A stretch of DNA of 64,000 bases from CAIWHR01 sp963786625. Lineage in GTDB: Bacteria > Pseudomonadota > Gammaproteobacteria > Burkholderiales > Casimicrobiaceae. Every line of letters begins with the position of its first letter. Position 1 is the stretch's first letter. The position numbers and the translations under genes were made by a program. Positions 8,276 through 16,964 of this stretch are shown here, in pieces. Below the pieces are notes generated by a model, which saw nothing but the letters and a program-made list of their open reading frames with translations, was not told the origin of the DNA and searched no databases. Location of the stretch: contig CAWAZS010000005.1 in assembly GCA_963786625.1 (NCBI GenBank), positions 1 through 64,000 on the forward strand. Direction: 5' to 3'.

Positions 8276-9001
8276 TCAGGCGGCCAGCTCGATCCGGTTG
8301 ACGACCCTGTCGACGGCGAACAGCGCCCAGGCGTCCTCTTCCGCGCGCCGCCGCTCGGCCTCGGTGCGCACGCAGCCCTCCAGGGTCACGACGTAGTTCC
8401 GGCAGCTCACGGCGATCTGGTCGCTGCGCACGAACGGATCGATCTCGAGCACCAGGCGCAGGGCATCGACCACTTCGGCGTCGTTGTCCTCCTCGGCCGG
8501 CACGACGGCGAGCGCATTGACGACGTCGCGGCAGCCCGGCGTCCACCAGGCGAGCACGCCCGCCACGCGCTTGTGCGAAAGGCTGTTCGCCGTGCCCTCC
8601 AACGTGACGACGCCATCGTCGACCGCGACCTCGATCGCGCCGGTAGCCTGGGCGCCTGCGTCGCGCAGCGTCTCGACCCGGCCTTTGGCGACGGCGCGGA
8701 TCGTGCAGGTCCGCAGCTCCACTTCACCCAGCAGGAAATCACAAAGGGACGTGCGGATCGCGCCATCACCGCGGCGCTCCGCCACCGCGATGCGCAGCCG
8801 GTCCACCACGCCGCGTATCCCGTCCGCCGCCGCGGCGAGCTCGAGCGCGAGCTTCTTCGCCGCGATGCCCTCGACCTCGCCTTCGAGCACCACCGCGCCG
8901 TCGGCGACGTCGACCCTGATCGGGTGGCGGTGCAGGTTGATGCGGGGCTCGTTCTCGAGCGCACCGCGCACCTGCCGGATGATCGCGTCCTTGCCGGGCA
9001 T
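8276..9001 (-). CDS. BON-domain protein with three BON-like repeats
   Basis: 241 residues, intact. Three repeats of the BON pattern are visible: VADGAVVLEGEVEG near residue 33, VDDGVVTLEGTANS near 128 and SCRNYVVTLEGCVRTEAE near 202, each with alpha/beta flanks such as AVDRVVNRIEL at the end. BON domains bind phospholipid or other ligands in envelope or stress proteins. No signal peptide or membrane segment is seen, so a cytoplasmic location is likely, unlike OsmY. It lies 33 nt after the DksA-like gene and is probably in its operon, within the stress/low-oxygen set at 8-16 kb. Confidence 0.8.
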   Translation of the reverse strand: MPGKDAIIRQVRGALENEPRINLHRHPIRVDVADGAVVLEGEVEGIAAKKLALELAAAADGIRGVVDRLRIAVAERRGDGAIRTSLCDFLLGEVELRTCTIRAVAKGRVETLRDAGAQATGAIEVAVDDGVVTLEGTANSLSHKRVAGVLAWWTPGCRDVVNALAVVPAEEDNDAEVVDALRLVLEIDPFVRSDQIAVSCRNYVVTLEGCVRTEAERRRAEEDAWALFAVDRVVNRIELAA

Positions 9002-9034
9002 CGAGTCGTTCTCCGGGACGCGCGCGCCGCGCGC

Positions 9035-9430
9035 TCAGAGCGTCGGCGTTCCCTCGTGGGCGTAGGTCCGCTCGCGTTGCTGCTGGCAGCGGACGCAACG
9101 CCGCGCGGTGGGATAGGCGCGCAGGCGCTCGAAGCCGATCGCCTCGCCGCAATCCTCGCAGGTGCCGAACCTGCCGTCCTTGATGCGCGCCCGGGCAGCT
9201 TCGATATCGCGGATCTCCTGGATGTGCCGGTCGATGAGCGCCAGGCTCAGATCGGCCAGCGCGTCGCCGACCGACTGGTCGCCGATGTCCGCAGGCACGC
9301 GGTCGATCAGCTCGATGTACTGCTGGTTCTCGCTCTGCTCCAGCGCGTCCCGGACCTCCTCGAGCAGCGACGCGTAGCGCCGGTCGAGCATTTCCCCGAT
9401 CTCGGATACCTGCTTCACGGAAATGGCCAT
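9035..9430 (-). CDS. DksA/TraR-family C4 zinc finger protein
   Basis: 131 residues from ATG 9430, chosen because GGAG lies about 8 nt upstream; a longer frame to 9469 has no such site. The N-terminus is coiled coil (EIGEMLDRRYASLLEEVRDALEQ split over two helices), followed by IEARR-type helix residues and the zinc ribbon GTCEDCGEAIGFERL..CVRCQQQRE (CxxC-x17-CxxC). Such proteins bind the RNA polymerase secondary channel or act as stress regulators. It lacks the DxxDxA coiled-coil tip of true DksA, so the exact function is uncertain. Confidence 0.8.
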   Translation of the reverse strand: MAISVKQVSEIGEMLDRRYASLLEEVRDALEQSENQQYIELIDRVPADIGDQSVGDALADLSLALIDRHIQEIRDIEAARARIKDGRFGTCEDCGEAIGFERLRAYPTARRCVRCQQQRERTYAHEGTPTL

Positions 9431-9496
9431 GTCTCTGCTCCGGGCGAGAATGCGATCGACGATATACACATTGTAGGATCGAAGTCGCCGTACGGT

Positions 9497-9510
9497 TTGA
9501 CTTCGCGCAA
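9497..9510. promoter_or_regulatory. Degenerate FNR-type site
   Basis: TTGACTTCGCGCAA has one perfect half-site and one weak one (CGCAA instead of GTCAA). It lies about 67 nt upstream of the DksA-like start. Listed only because three strong sites occur upstream of neighbouring genes. Confidence 0.25.
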
Positions 9511-9517
9511 TCGACGA

Positions 9518-10138
9518 TCAGGCCACCACCTGCTCGCCGTTCGCGCGCTTCGCCCACCGGTACAGCCGCATGGGCGGAATGTTGAACGGCGCCATTTCGA
9601 CCTGCGCGCGACCGAGCAGCGGGCGCGAGAGCGCGTCGACCTGCCGGCTCCACTGGTAGGCGACGAAGCGGCCGCCGACGGCGAGCACCGACGAGATCGT
9701 CTCGAGAATGCGCGAGCCGGTCGCGGGATCGATGGTGGAGAACGGGATTCCCGAGACGACGGCATCCGGCGCCGGCAGGCCGTAACGCGTCAGCGCGTCG
9801 CGGAGCTCGACGGCGGTGCCGCAGTGCACGGTGAGCCGCGCATCGTCGATGCGCCGCAGCAGCGCGCAGAAATGGGGATTGATCTCGACGACCAGCAGCC
9901 GTGCGCCCGGGGTCATGGCGGCGAGAATTGCCCGGGTCGTCCCGCCGGTGCCGGCGCCGAGCTCGACGATCATCCGGGCGGATCGGACGGCGGCGAGGTC
10001 GACGATGCGGCGCACCAGGAAACGCGAGCTGGGCGTGATCGAGGCGATCTGCCGTGGGTTGCGCAGGAATTCCCGGAGGAAGACCACCCGGTCGTCGATC
10101 GTGTTGCCCCGCCGCGGGGTTGTCTGCATGGTTGCCAT
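9518..10138 (-). CDS. Class I SAM methyltransferase, phospholipid N-methyltransferase-like
   Basis: 206 residues, intact. The N-terminus FLREFLRNPRQIASITPSS is typical of PmtA-like enzymes and related rRNA dimethylase-fold proteins. It is followed by the SAM motif VELGAGTGGTTRAIL, LLVVEINPHFCALL (motif II acidic residue) and PDAVVSGIPFSTID (motif IV). The PSSRFL helix in such enzymes contacts membrane lipid, so phosphatidylethanolamine methylation is a reasonable guess, but many relatives are uncharacterised. It lies 50 nt after hss on the same strand and is probably co-transcribed with it. Confidence 0.7.
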   Translation of the reverse strand: MATMQTTPRRGNTIDDRVVFLREFLRNPRQIASITPSSRFLVRRIVDLAAVRSARMIVELGAGTGGTTRAILAAMTPGARLLVVEINPHFCALLRRIDDARLTVHCGTAVELRDALTRYGLPAPDAVVSGIPFSTIDPATGSRILETISSVLAVGGRFVAYQWSRQVDALSRPLLGRAQVEMAPFNIPPMRLYRWAKRANGEQVVA

Positions 10139-10188
10139 TCGGGCCGCGCTTCACGCGATCGCGCCGGCGGCGCTTCCGGGGCGCGGCC

Positions 10189-11607
10189 TCAGCTGACGCG
10201 AAAATTGGTGAACTGCCACGGGTCGTCGCGATCCACGTCCTCGGGGTACAGCCATTCGCGACCGGCAAGCGGGGTCCAGTCCGTGTAAACGCCCACCACG
10301 TCACCGAGGTAGGGGCGGCACAGGCGCAGCATCTCGTCGTAGGGCAGGTCGTCGGGCTCGACCACGTCGCGGGCCGGATTGGCTATCGCCCACAGTACAC
10401 CCGCGACCACCGATGCCGCCACCTGCAGGCTGGTGGCGCTGTTCTGCGGGCACAGCGCGCGCGCCTGGTCGATCGACAGCTGCGAGCCGTACCAGTAGGC
10501 CCCGCGCGCATGGCCCATCAGCAGCACGCCGAGCTCGTCGATGCCGGAAACGATCTCGTCCTTCAGCACTCGCTCGCGCTCCTGGATACGCCAGTTGCGC
10601 GCTGCAAGCTCGTTGACCGAAAGCACGGCGTCGTCGCAGGGATGGTAGGCGTAGTGCACGGTGGGCCGGTATTCCGGCGCGCCGGGCTCGCCCAGGGTCA
10701 GCAGATCGGCGATCGAGATCGATTCGCCGTGGGTGATCAGGAATCCGTGCATCGGCCCGGTCAGCGGCGTCCAGCTGCGCACGCGGGTGCTCATGCCGGG
10801 CCGGTTGAGAAAGATCGCGGCGCGCGAGCCGGTGGCGTGCTGCGACGCGTCCGCCGGCAGCGCCCGCTCGTGGCTGCCCCAGCCGAGCTCGGCGGGCTGG
10901 CAGCCCTCGTCGACGAAGGCGCGCACCGACCAGGTGTTGGCGAACTCGCCGGGCGTCTTGCGCGGGTTGGCGACCTGCGTGTCGCGCTCGGCGACGTGGA
11001 TGACGCGCACGCCCAGGCGCTGCGCGAGCCGTGCCCACTCGGCGCGCGTGCGCGGCAGCGCGGTCTGCACGCCCGTATCGCGGGCCACGTCGAGCAGCGC
11101 CTGCTTGAGCAGGTGCGAGACCAGGCCCGGGTTGGCTCCGTGGTTGACCAGCGCCGTCGGCCCGTCGCGCGCGGGGCGGCGCAGCGCGAGCGCCGCTTCG
11201 CGCTGCGCGTAGTTCGACCGCTGCGCCGGCGAGAGCGAGGCATCGAAATAGTCGCCCTCCCAGGGCTCGATGCAGGTGTCGAGGTAGAGCGCACCGCGCT
11301 CGTGGCAGAACGCGATCATCGCCGTGCTGCTGACGTCCACGGCCAGGTTGAGCAGGAAGTCGCCCGCGCCCAGCAGCGGTTCCAGGCACGAGCGGACGTT
11401 CCGGGCATCGAGCCCCTGCCTGAGGAAGGTCGCACCGTAGGAGCGCGCCGTCGCGGCCGCCGCGTCGTCGGGATCGACGATCAGCACCTGCGCCGGCTTC
11501 ATGTCGATGTGGCGCAGCAACAGGGGCAGCGTCGCCTGCCCGACGCAGCCGAAGCCGACCATGACCAGGCGGCCGCCGTAAACGCCCTCCTTGCGCCAGA
11601 CGTCCAT
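10189..11607 (-). CDS. hss: Homospermidine synthase
   Basis: 472 residues, intact and full length. NAD-dependent enzyme that moves an aminobutyl group from putrescine or spermidine to putrescine. N-terminal Rossmann motif VMVGFGCVGQATLPLL, then IVDPDD, LYLDTCIEPWEGDYFD, ALVNHGANPGLVSH, RKTPGEFANTWSV and VHYAYHPCDDA, all characteristic of the saccharopine-dehydrogenase-fold HSS. An FNR-type palindrome lies about 105 nt upstream, and a TATGCT -10-like sequence near 11655 would put that site close to position -70. It is likely the first gene of a unit with the methyltransferase downstream. Confidence 0.92.
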   Translation of the reverse strand: MDVWRKEGVYGGRLVMVGFGCVGQATLPLLLRHIDMKPAQVLIVDPDDAAAATARSYGATFLRQGLDARNVRSCLEPLLGAGDFLLNLAVDVSSTAMIAFCHERGALYLDTCIEPWEGDYFDASLSPAQRSNYAQREAALALRRPARDGPTALVNHGANPGLVSHLLKQALLDVARDTGVQTALPRTRAEWARLAQRLGVRVIHVAERDTQVANPRKTPGEFANTWSVRAFVDEGCQPAELGWGSHERALPADASQHATGSRAAIFLNRPGMSTRVRSWTPLTGPMHGFLITHGESISIADLLTLGEPGAPEYRPTVHYAYHPCDDAVLSVNELAARNWRIQERERVLKDEIVSGIDELGVLLMGHARGAYWYGSQLSIDQARALCPQNSATSLQVAASVVAGVLWAIANPARDVVEPDDLPYDEMLRLCRPYLGDVVGVYTDWTPLAGREWLYPEDVDRDDPWQFTNFRVS

Positions 11608-11711
11608 GTTTGTCTTCCCCCTGTGGCCCGAGATAGGCGTGCCGCGCAGCGGCGGAGCATACCAGCAGCCGCGCCATGCGTGGAGCCTAGCCGCGCGGTG
11701 GGCACGCTGGG

Positions 11712-11725
11712 TTGACGCGCGTCAA
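11712..11725. promoter_or_regulatory. FNR/Anr/FixK-type palindrome upstream of hss
   Basis: TTGACGCGCGTCAA is a perfect inverted repeat of the TTGAC-N4-GTCAA type used by FNR/CRP-family oxygen regulators. It lies about 105 nt before the hss start and does not overlap the neighbouring gdh gene, whose stop is at 11853. Confidence 0.6.
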
Positions 11726-11852
11726 CGCCGGGTTAGGCGGCCCCGCGTCCCGGGGAGCGGGCGCCGCGCGGCGATGGCCGGCGTGCTGGCGACGGGAGCA
11801 GTCCGGCGGCCGGCCTTGCTCGGGCAGGGGTCCTCGCGCGGTCCTCGCGCTG

Positions 11853-12969
11853 TCACATGATGTGGAAGCGGCGCGTCGCCATCGCCGCGCGCACGCGTCC
11901 GGTGGCGAGCTCCATCGCCGCCTCGCGCGGCAACAACCGCTGCTGCTTCGCCGCGGCGAGCACCGCTTCGGTGTTCGCGCGGATCTTCTCCTCGATCGCC
12001 TGGAACGCCGCCGTCTGCGTCGCGCCCGCGTACTCCATCGCCGCGCAGATCACGCCGCCGGCGTTGGCGATGAAGTCGGGCACGACCAGCACGCCCCGCT
12101 CGTGCAGGAGCTTCTCGGCCCCGGCGGTGAACGGGATGTTCGCCCCCTGGAGCACGAGCTTCGTCCTGAGCCGCCCCACGTTGTCCTCGCGCACGACGTC
12201 GGGGCGGGCAGCCGGAATCCAGATGTCGCACTCGACGTCGAGCACGCCCTCGCGTTCGAGCTTGCGGCCGTCCGGATAATCGCCGACGGGCCGGCCCTCG
12301 CTCTTCAGCTGGGCGAGCGCTGCCACGTCGATGCCCCGCTCGCCGACGATCGCGCCCCGCGAGTCGGACGCGGCGACGAGGATGGCGCCGCGCGTCGCGA
12401 GGAAGCGCGCCGCGTGGCGGCCGACCGCGCCGAAGCCCTGGATCGCCACGCGCGCGCCGTCCAGGCTCATGCCGAGGTGGCGCGCCGCGACGTCGGCGGC
12501 ATGGAAGAGCCCCCAGCCGGTCGCGCCGATCTCGTCGAGCGGAATTCCGCCCAGGGCGGCAGGCAGCCCGACCGAGCGCCCGATCTCGTCGTGCACCCAG
12601 GCCATGCAGGTCTCGTCGGTTCCCATGTCGGGCCCGAAGATGTAGTCGCGCTCGTTGGCGAGCGCGTGCGCGAACGCCCGGATCAGCTGCTCCTTGCGCT
12701 CGCGCGGCATGCGCGGATCGCCCCGCAGCACCGACTTGCCGCCGCCGTGCGCGAAGACCGGCCGCGGAGTTCTTCATCGTCATCGCGCGAGCGAGCCGGA
12801 AGCACTCCTCGGTGGTGACGTCCGGCGCCATGCGCAGCCCGCCGATCGACGGCCCGCACGCGACGTTGTCCACGACGAGCGTCGCCTCGAGCCCGAGCCC
12901 GGGCTCGTGCACGTGGATGATCTTGGCAGGGCCAAGATCGTCGCCGAACCGGAAGCAGTCCGCCACCAC
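11853..12969 (-). CDS. Glu/Leu/Phe/Val dehydrogenase family protein
   Basis: Oxidative deamination of an amino acid with NAD(P). Visible: IIHVHEPGLGLEATLVVDN, GPSIGGLRMAPDVT, MTMKNSAAGL then HGGGKS with the catalytic lysine after a frameshift near 12763, GPDMGTDETCMAWV, the Rossmann motif IQGFGAVGRHAARFL, then IPAARPDVV and VVPDFIANAGGVI. About 371 codons fits the leucine/glutamate dehydrogenase group. Start GTG at 12969 is preceded by GGAGG at good spacing. It is divergent from the Lon-like gene, with an FNR-type box 83 nt upstream. Substrate cannot be told from sequence. Confidence 0.85.
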
Positions 12970-13051
12970 GACCTCCGTCTTGTCGACGCGCGAACGTTTT
13001 TCTGATCGTGCTCTCGCGATCGCCGGCTGGCGAGCGCATTGCGGCCATGAC

Positions 13052-13065
13052 TTGACCGAGGTCAA
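13052..13065. promoter_or_regulatory. FNR/Anr/FixK-type palindrome upstream of the Glu/Leu dehydrogenase
   Basis: TTGACCGAGGTCAA is a perfect TTGAC-N4-GTCAA palindrome, centred about 90 nt upstream of the GTG start at 12969. It is the nearer of two such sites to the minus-strand gene in this 263-bp divergent region. Confidence 0.6.
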
Positions 13066-13128
13066 CCGCGCCGGACGCCCAGCGCCCGCCGCGGCGCACA
13101 ACGCGGCGAACCCTGCCCGGCAACCGCC

Positions 13129-13142
13129 TTGACGCTCGTCAA
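13129..13142. promoter_or_regulatory. FNR/Anr/FixK-type palindrome upstream of the Lon-like protease
   Basis: TTGACGCTCGTCAA is a perfect TTGAC-N4-GTCAA palindrome, centred about 97 nt upstream of the ATG at 13233. Class II geometry (-41.5) would place the transcript start near 13177. Confidence 0.6.
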
Positions 13143-13232
13143 CATCGGGCGAACCGCGTCCGCGGGCATCTTCCAATGGCCGACGAAAGAGGGGGATCAT
13201 GGTTGCGAGCAGGGCCAACCGGACAGGTTGCC

Positions 13233-15671
13233 ATGAACGACACCACGCGCCTCCTGCCTTCGCAGCTGTACCAGCACTGCGATCCCGCCGAGTTCGCGTT
13301 CGCGACCACCAGCGAGCTGGACGACCTCACCGAGATTCTCGGCCAGGGCCGCGCGCGGGAGGCGATCGAATTCGGCCTCGGCATCCGCCGCGAGGGCTAC
13401 AACCTCTACGTGCTCGGTCCCCCCGGCGCGGGCAAGCAGACGCTGGTGCGGCAGTTGCTCGCGGCGCAGACCGCCGCGACGGCGCCGCCGCCGGATTGGT
13501 GCTACGTGCAGAATTTCGACGCGCCGCATCAGCCGCGCGCGCTGCGCCTGCCGCCGGGCGGCGGCGCGCGGCTGCGCGACGACATGCGCCACCTCGTCGA
13601 GGAGCTGCTCGCGGCCGTCCCCACGGCGTTCGACAGCGACGAGTACCGTGCGCACCGCGGCCAGATCGACGCGGAGTTCAGCGAGCGCCAGGAAAAGGCG
13701 TTCGGCGAGCTGGCCGAAACGGCCGGAGCGCAGGAAGTCGCATTGCTGCGCACGCCGACCGGGTTCACGCTGGCGCCGCTGAAGAAGGGGGAAGTCATCG
13801 GCAGCGACGACTTCGCCGCGCTGCCCGAAGAGGAGCGCAAGCGCATCGGCAGCGCGATCGAGTCGCTGCAGGGGCGGCTCGAGCAGCTGATGCACGACGC
13901 GCTGCGCTGGCGCAAGGAGCAGCGCGAGCGCATCCGGCAGCTCAACCGCGAGGTCGCGCAGTACTCGGTCGGATCGCTGATCGACGAGCTGAAGCAGCGC
14001 TACCGCGAGCTGTCCGACGTCAGCGCCTATCTCGCCGCGGTCGAGCGCAACCTCGTCGACAACATCGACGATTTCCGCCACGGACGCGAGCCCCAGCCGA
14101 CGGTCCTGGGCCAGCCGGACGGGCAGGCGCCGTCGTTTCGCCGCTACGAGGTGAATCTGCTGCTCGAGCGCCGCGAGCCGGACGGCGCGCCGGTCGTGTT
14201 CGAGGACCACCCGACCTATCAGAACCTGATCGGGCGCGTCGAGCACATGCCGCAGCTGGGTGCGCTGGTGACCGATTTCACGCTGATCAAGGCCGGTGCG
14301 CTGCACCGCGCGAACGGCGGCTACCTGCTGCTCGACGCGCACAAGCTGCTGTCGCCAGCCCTTTGCGTGGGAGGGCCTCAAGCGCGCGCTGCGCACGCGG
14401 CGGATCCGGATCGACTCGCTGGGCCAGGTGTACAGCCTGGTGAGCACGACCTCGCTCGAGCCGGAGGCGATCCCGCTCGACGTGAAGATCGTGCTCTTCG
14501 GCGAGCGGCTGTGGTATCACCTGCTGTTCGCCTACGACCCCGATTTCGGCGAGCTGTTCAAGGTCGCCGTGGATTTCGAGGACGAGGTCGCGCGAACGCC
14601 GGAGAACCACCAGCTCCTCGCGCGCCTGATCGCGACCATCGCGCGGCGCAACGCGTTTGCGCCGCTCGATCGCGCCGCCGTCGCCCGGCTCATCGAGCAC
14701 CGCGCGCGCGAGATCGAGGACAGCGAGCGCGTGTCGACGCACATGCAGGGCCTGGTCGACCTCATGACCGAGGCCGACTTCGCCGCGCGCCGCGCCGGCG
14801 CCGCCGCCATCGATCCCGGTCACGTCGAGGCCGCCGTCGAGGCGCAGCGGCGGCGCGCCGGGCGCCTGCGCGACCAGGTGCAGCAGACGATCCTCCGCGG
14901 CACCGTGCTGATCGACACCGACGGCGAGAAGATCGGCCAGGTCAACGGACTCGTCGGTGTTCGCGCTCGGCAACCAGACGTTCGCCAAGCCGACGCGGAT
15001 CACCGTCAACACGCGCGTGGGCGACGGCGAGGTGATCGACGTGCAGCGCGAGGTCGAGCTCGGCGGGCCGATCCACTCGAAGGGCGTGCTGATCCTCGCC
15101 TCGTTCCTCGCCGCGCGCTTCTCGCCGACGCGCCCGCACTCGCTGCGCGCCCACATCGTCTTCGAGCAGACCTACGGCGAGGTCGAGGGGGACAGCGCGT
15201 CCGCCGCGGAGCTCTGCGCGCTGCTGTCGGCGCTCGCCGAGGTGCCGATCCGGCAGTCGATCGCGGTCACCGGCTCGGTCAACCAGCACGGCGAGATCCA
15301 GGCGATCGGCGCGGTGAACCAGAAGATCGAGGGCTTCTTCGACATCTGCAAGGCGCGCGGGCTCGACGCCGGGCACGCGGTGCTGATCCCGGCGAGCAAC
15401 GTCAAGCACCTGATGCTGCGCGCCGACGTCGTCGCCGCCACCGCCGAAGGCAGGTTCCAGGTGCACGCCGTGCATACGATCGACGAGGCGATCGAGCTCC
15501 TGACCGGAGTGCCCGCCGGCGAGCGCAATGCAATCGGCGAGTTCGCCGACGGGCTCGATCAACGCGCGCGTCGCGGCACGCCTGCGCGACTTCTCGGCGA
15601 TCCGCCAGGCGTTTGCCGGGATCCCGGTGCCGGGCAAGCTGACCGCGGGGGCGCGGCGGTCGCGCCGCTGA
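13233..15671 (+). CDS. Lon-like ATP-dependent protease (LonB/LonC-type AAA+)
   Basis: About 812 codons from ATG 13233. Walker A GPPGAGKQTLV at about residue 60, a long coiled-coil insertion (residues about 150-300) typical of this Lon subfamily, then GALHRANGGYLLLDAH (Walker B region), SLEPEAIPLDVKIVLFG, and a C-terminal Lon protease domain with catalytic Ser in EGDSASAAELCALL and Lys in GAVNQKIEGFF. Frameshifts near 14360, 14960 and 15552. It ends at TGA 15669-15671. Divergent from gdh with its own FNR-type box; a USP-like gene follows 16 nt later. Likely a stress protease for damaged cytoplasmic proteins. Confidence 0.88.
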
Positions 15672-15687
15672 GCCCGGAGGCGCCGCG

Positions 15688-16451
15688 ATGACCACGCTCG
15701 GCCTGTCGAGGGTGCTCGTTGCCCTGGGCGCTGCGATCCCGAGCCGGTCCGCCGTGGAGACAGGTGTCGGACTGGCCGCGGCGATGGGCGCCGCGCTCGA
15801 AGCGCTCTTCGTCGAGGACGTCAATCTGCTGCGCCTCGGATCGCTGCCGTTTGCGAGCGAGATCAGCGCACTGACGGGCGCTCCGGCGGGCGCTCGCCGT
15901 CGGCGAGCTGGAGCGCGCGCTGCGCGTCGAGGCGTCCCGGCTCGAGCAGCTGCTCGCGGCGGTCGGCCGCGCAGCAGCGCGTTCCGTGGTCGTTCGCGGT
16001 GACGCGCGGCGAGCTGCTCGCCGAGGCCATGACGCGGGAGGCCGATCTGATCGTGTTCGGCGCCCCCATGCGGCCGTCGGCGCCCGCGCAGGAGCCGGAG
16101 CGCGCGGGTCCGGTGGTCTCGCTCTTCGATGCCTCGCCGGAGGCGTTGCGTGCGCTCGCCGCGACGACGCGACTGGCCCGCGCGCTCGCCCGCAAGCTGG
16201 TCATCCTCGTTCCCGCAGGGGAGGGCAAGGCGCAGCGCGCGTTGGGCCAGCGCGCGCGCGAATGGCTGGCGGCGGAGCAGGTCGAGGGCGTCGTCGTGCC
16301 GTTGACCGGGGCGCATTCGGCACTCGTCGAGGCGATGCGCACCCGGCGCGGCCGGGTGCTCGCGCTGCCGGCCTCCGCGCTGTCGGCGCGGCAGGTGACG
16401 CTGGCGATGCTCGTCGCCGATCTGACCTGTCCGGTGGTGATCGTCCGATGA
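15688..16451 (+). CDS. Universal-stress-protein-like protein, frameshifted
   Basis: About 255 codons. It starts MTTLGLSRVLVALGAA and continues SAVETGVGLAAAMGAALEA then LFVEDVNLLRLGSLPFAS, which resembles the first strand/helix and exosite of USP domains (VxxD..A..LA....LL.V). The second half has TREADLIVFGAPMRP and RALARKLVILVPAGEG, and ends ADLTCPVVIVR, a typical USP C-terminal strand. Frameshifts near 15885 and 15995. It follows the Lon-like gene by 16 nt, probably in one operon. The family match is by pattern only, and the ATP-binding GxxGS signature is not clear. Confidence 0.55.
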
Positions 16452-16517
16452 CCGATGTTCGGCCGCAGCCGGGCGACCCGCTCCTTACCCCGGCCGGCGC
16501 GGCAGGGGGCGCTTCGG

Positions 16518-16934
16518 CTATCGCGCCGGGGCTTCGCTTGCCTTCGCGAGCTTCGCCTTGAGCCGCTGCGCGGTCTTCTCGATGTCCACGATGAACCGGT
16601 TGTGCTTGCCGCGCGCGACCTGTTCGACGGCGTCGCGGGCCGTGAAATCGAAGCTCACCGCATTGCCGTTGACGGAGGCCAGCGTCACCGTGATCTCCAC
16701 CCACATGCCCATCAGGGTGGCGCCGACGTGGTCGAGCTCGACCCGGGTGCCGACCGAGTCCTTGCCGGGCTCGCCGTGCCCGAGCAGGAGCTCGCGGCAG
16801 GTCATCTCGATGTCGTAGAGCATCCGCGGGGTCGAATACACGCGGCATTCGTCGCCCATGAAGCTGATCGTGCGCTCGCGGTCGATGTCGATGCGGCGGG
16901 TGAGGGTGAGTCCGGCTTGCAGTGGCTCGCTCAT
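16518..16934 (-). CDS. Hotdog-fold acyl-CoA thioesterase-like protein
   Basis: 138 residues, intact. It resembles the fluoroacetyl-CoA/4HBT thioesterase group: an EC..YSTPRMLYDIEMTCRELL helix, then SVGTRVELDHVGATLMGM with the conserved acidic, His and Gly residues, and NAVSFDFTARDAVEQVARG in the central strand. It likely hydrolyses an acyl-CoA. It lies 30 nt downstream of the acyl-CoA synthetase gene on the same strand, so an acyl-CoA-related substrate is likely. Convergent with the USP-like gene. Confidence 0.75.
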   Translation of the reverse strand: MSEPLQAGLTLTRRIDIDRERTISFMGDECRVYSTPRMLYDIEMTCRELLLGHGEPGKDSVGTRVELDHVGATLMGMWVEITVTLASVNGNAVSFDFTARDAVEQVARGKHNRFIVDIEKTAQRLKAKLAKASEAPAR

Positions 16935-16964
16935 CGTTGGGTCTCCGGGCTGGGCGTTGGCGAA

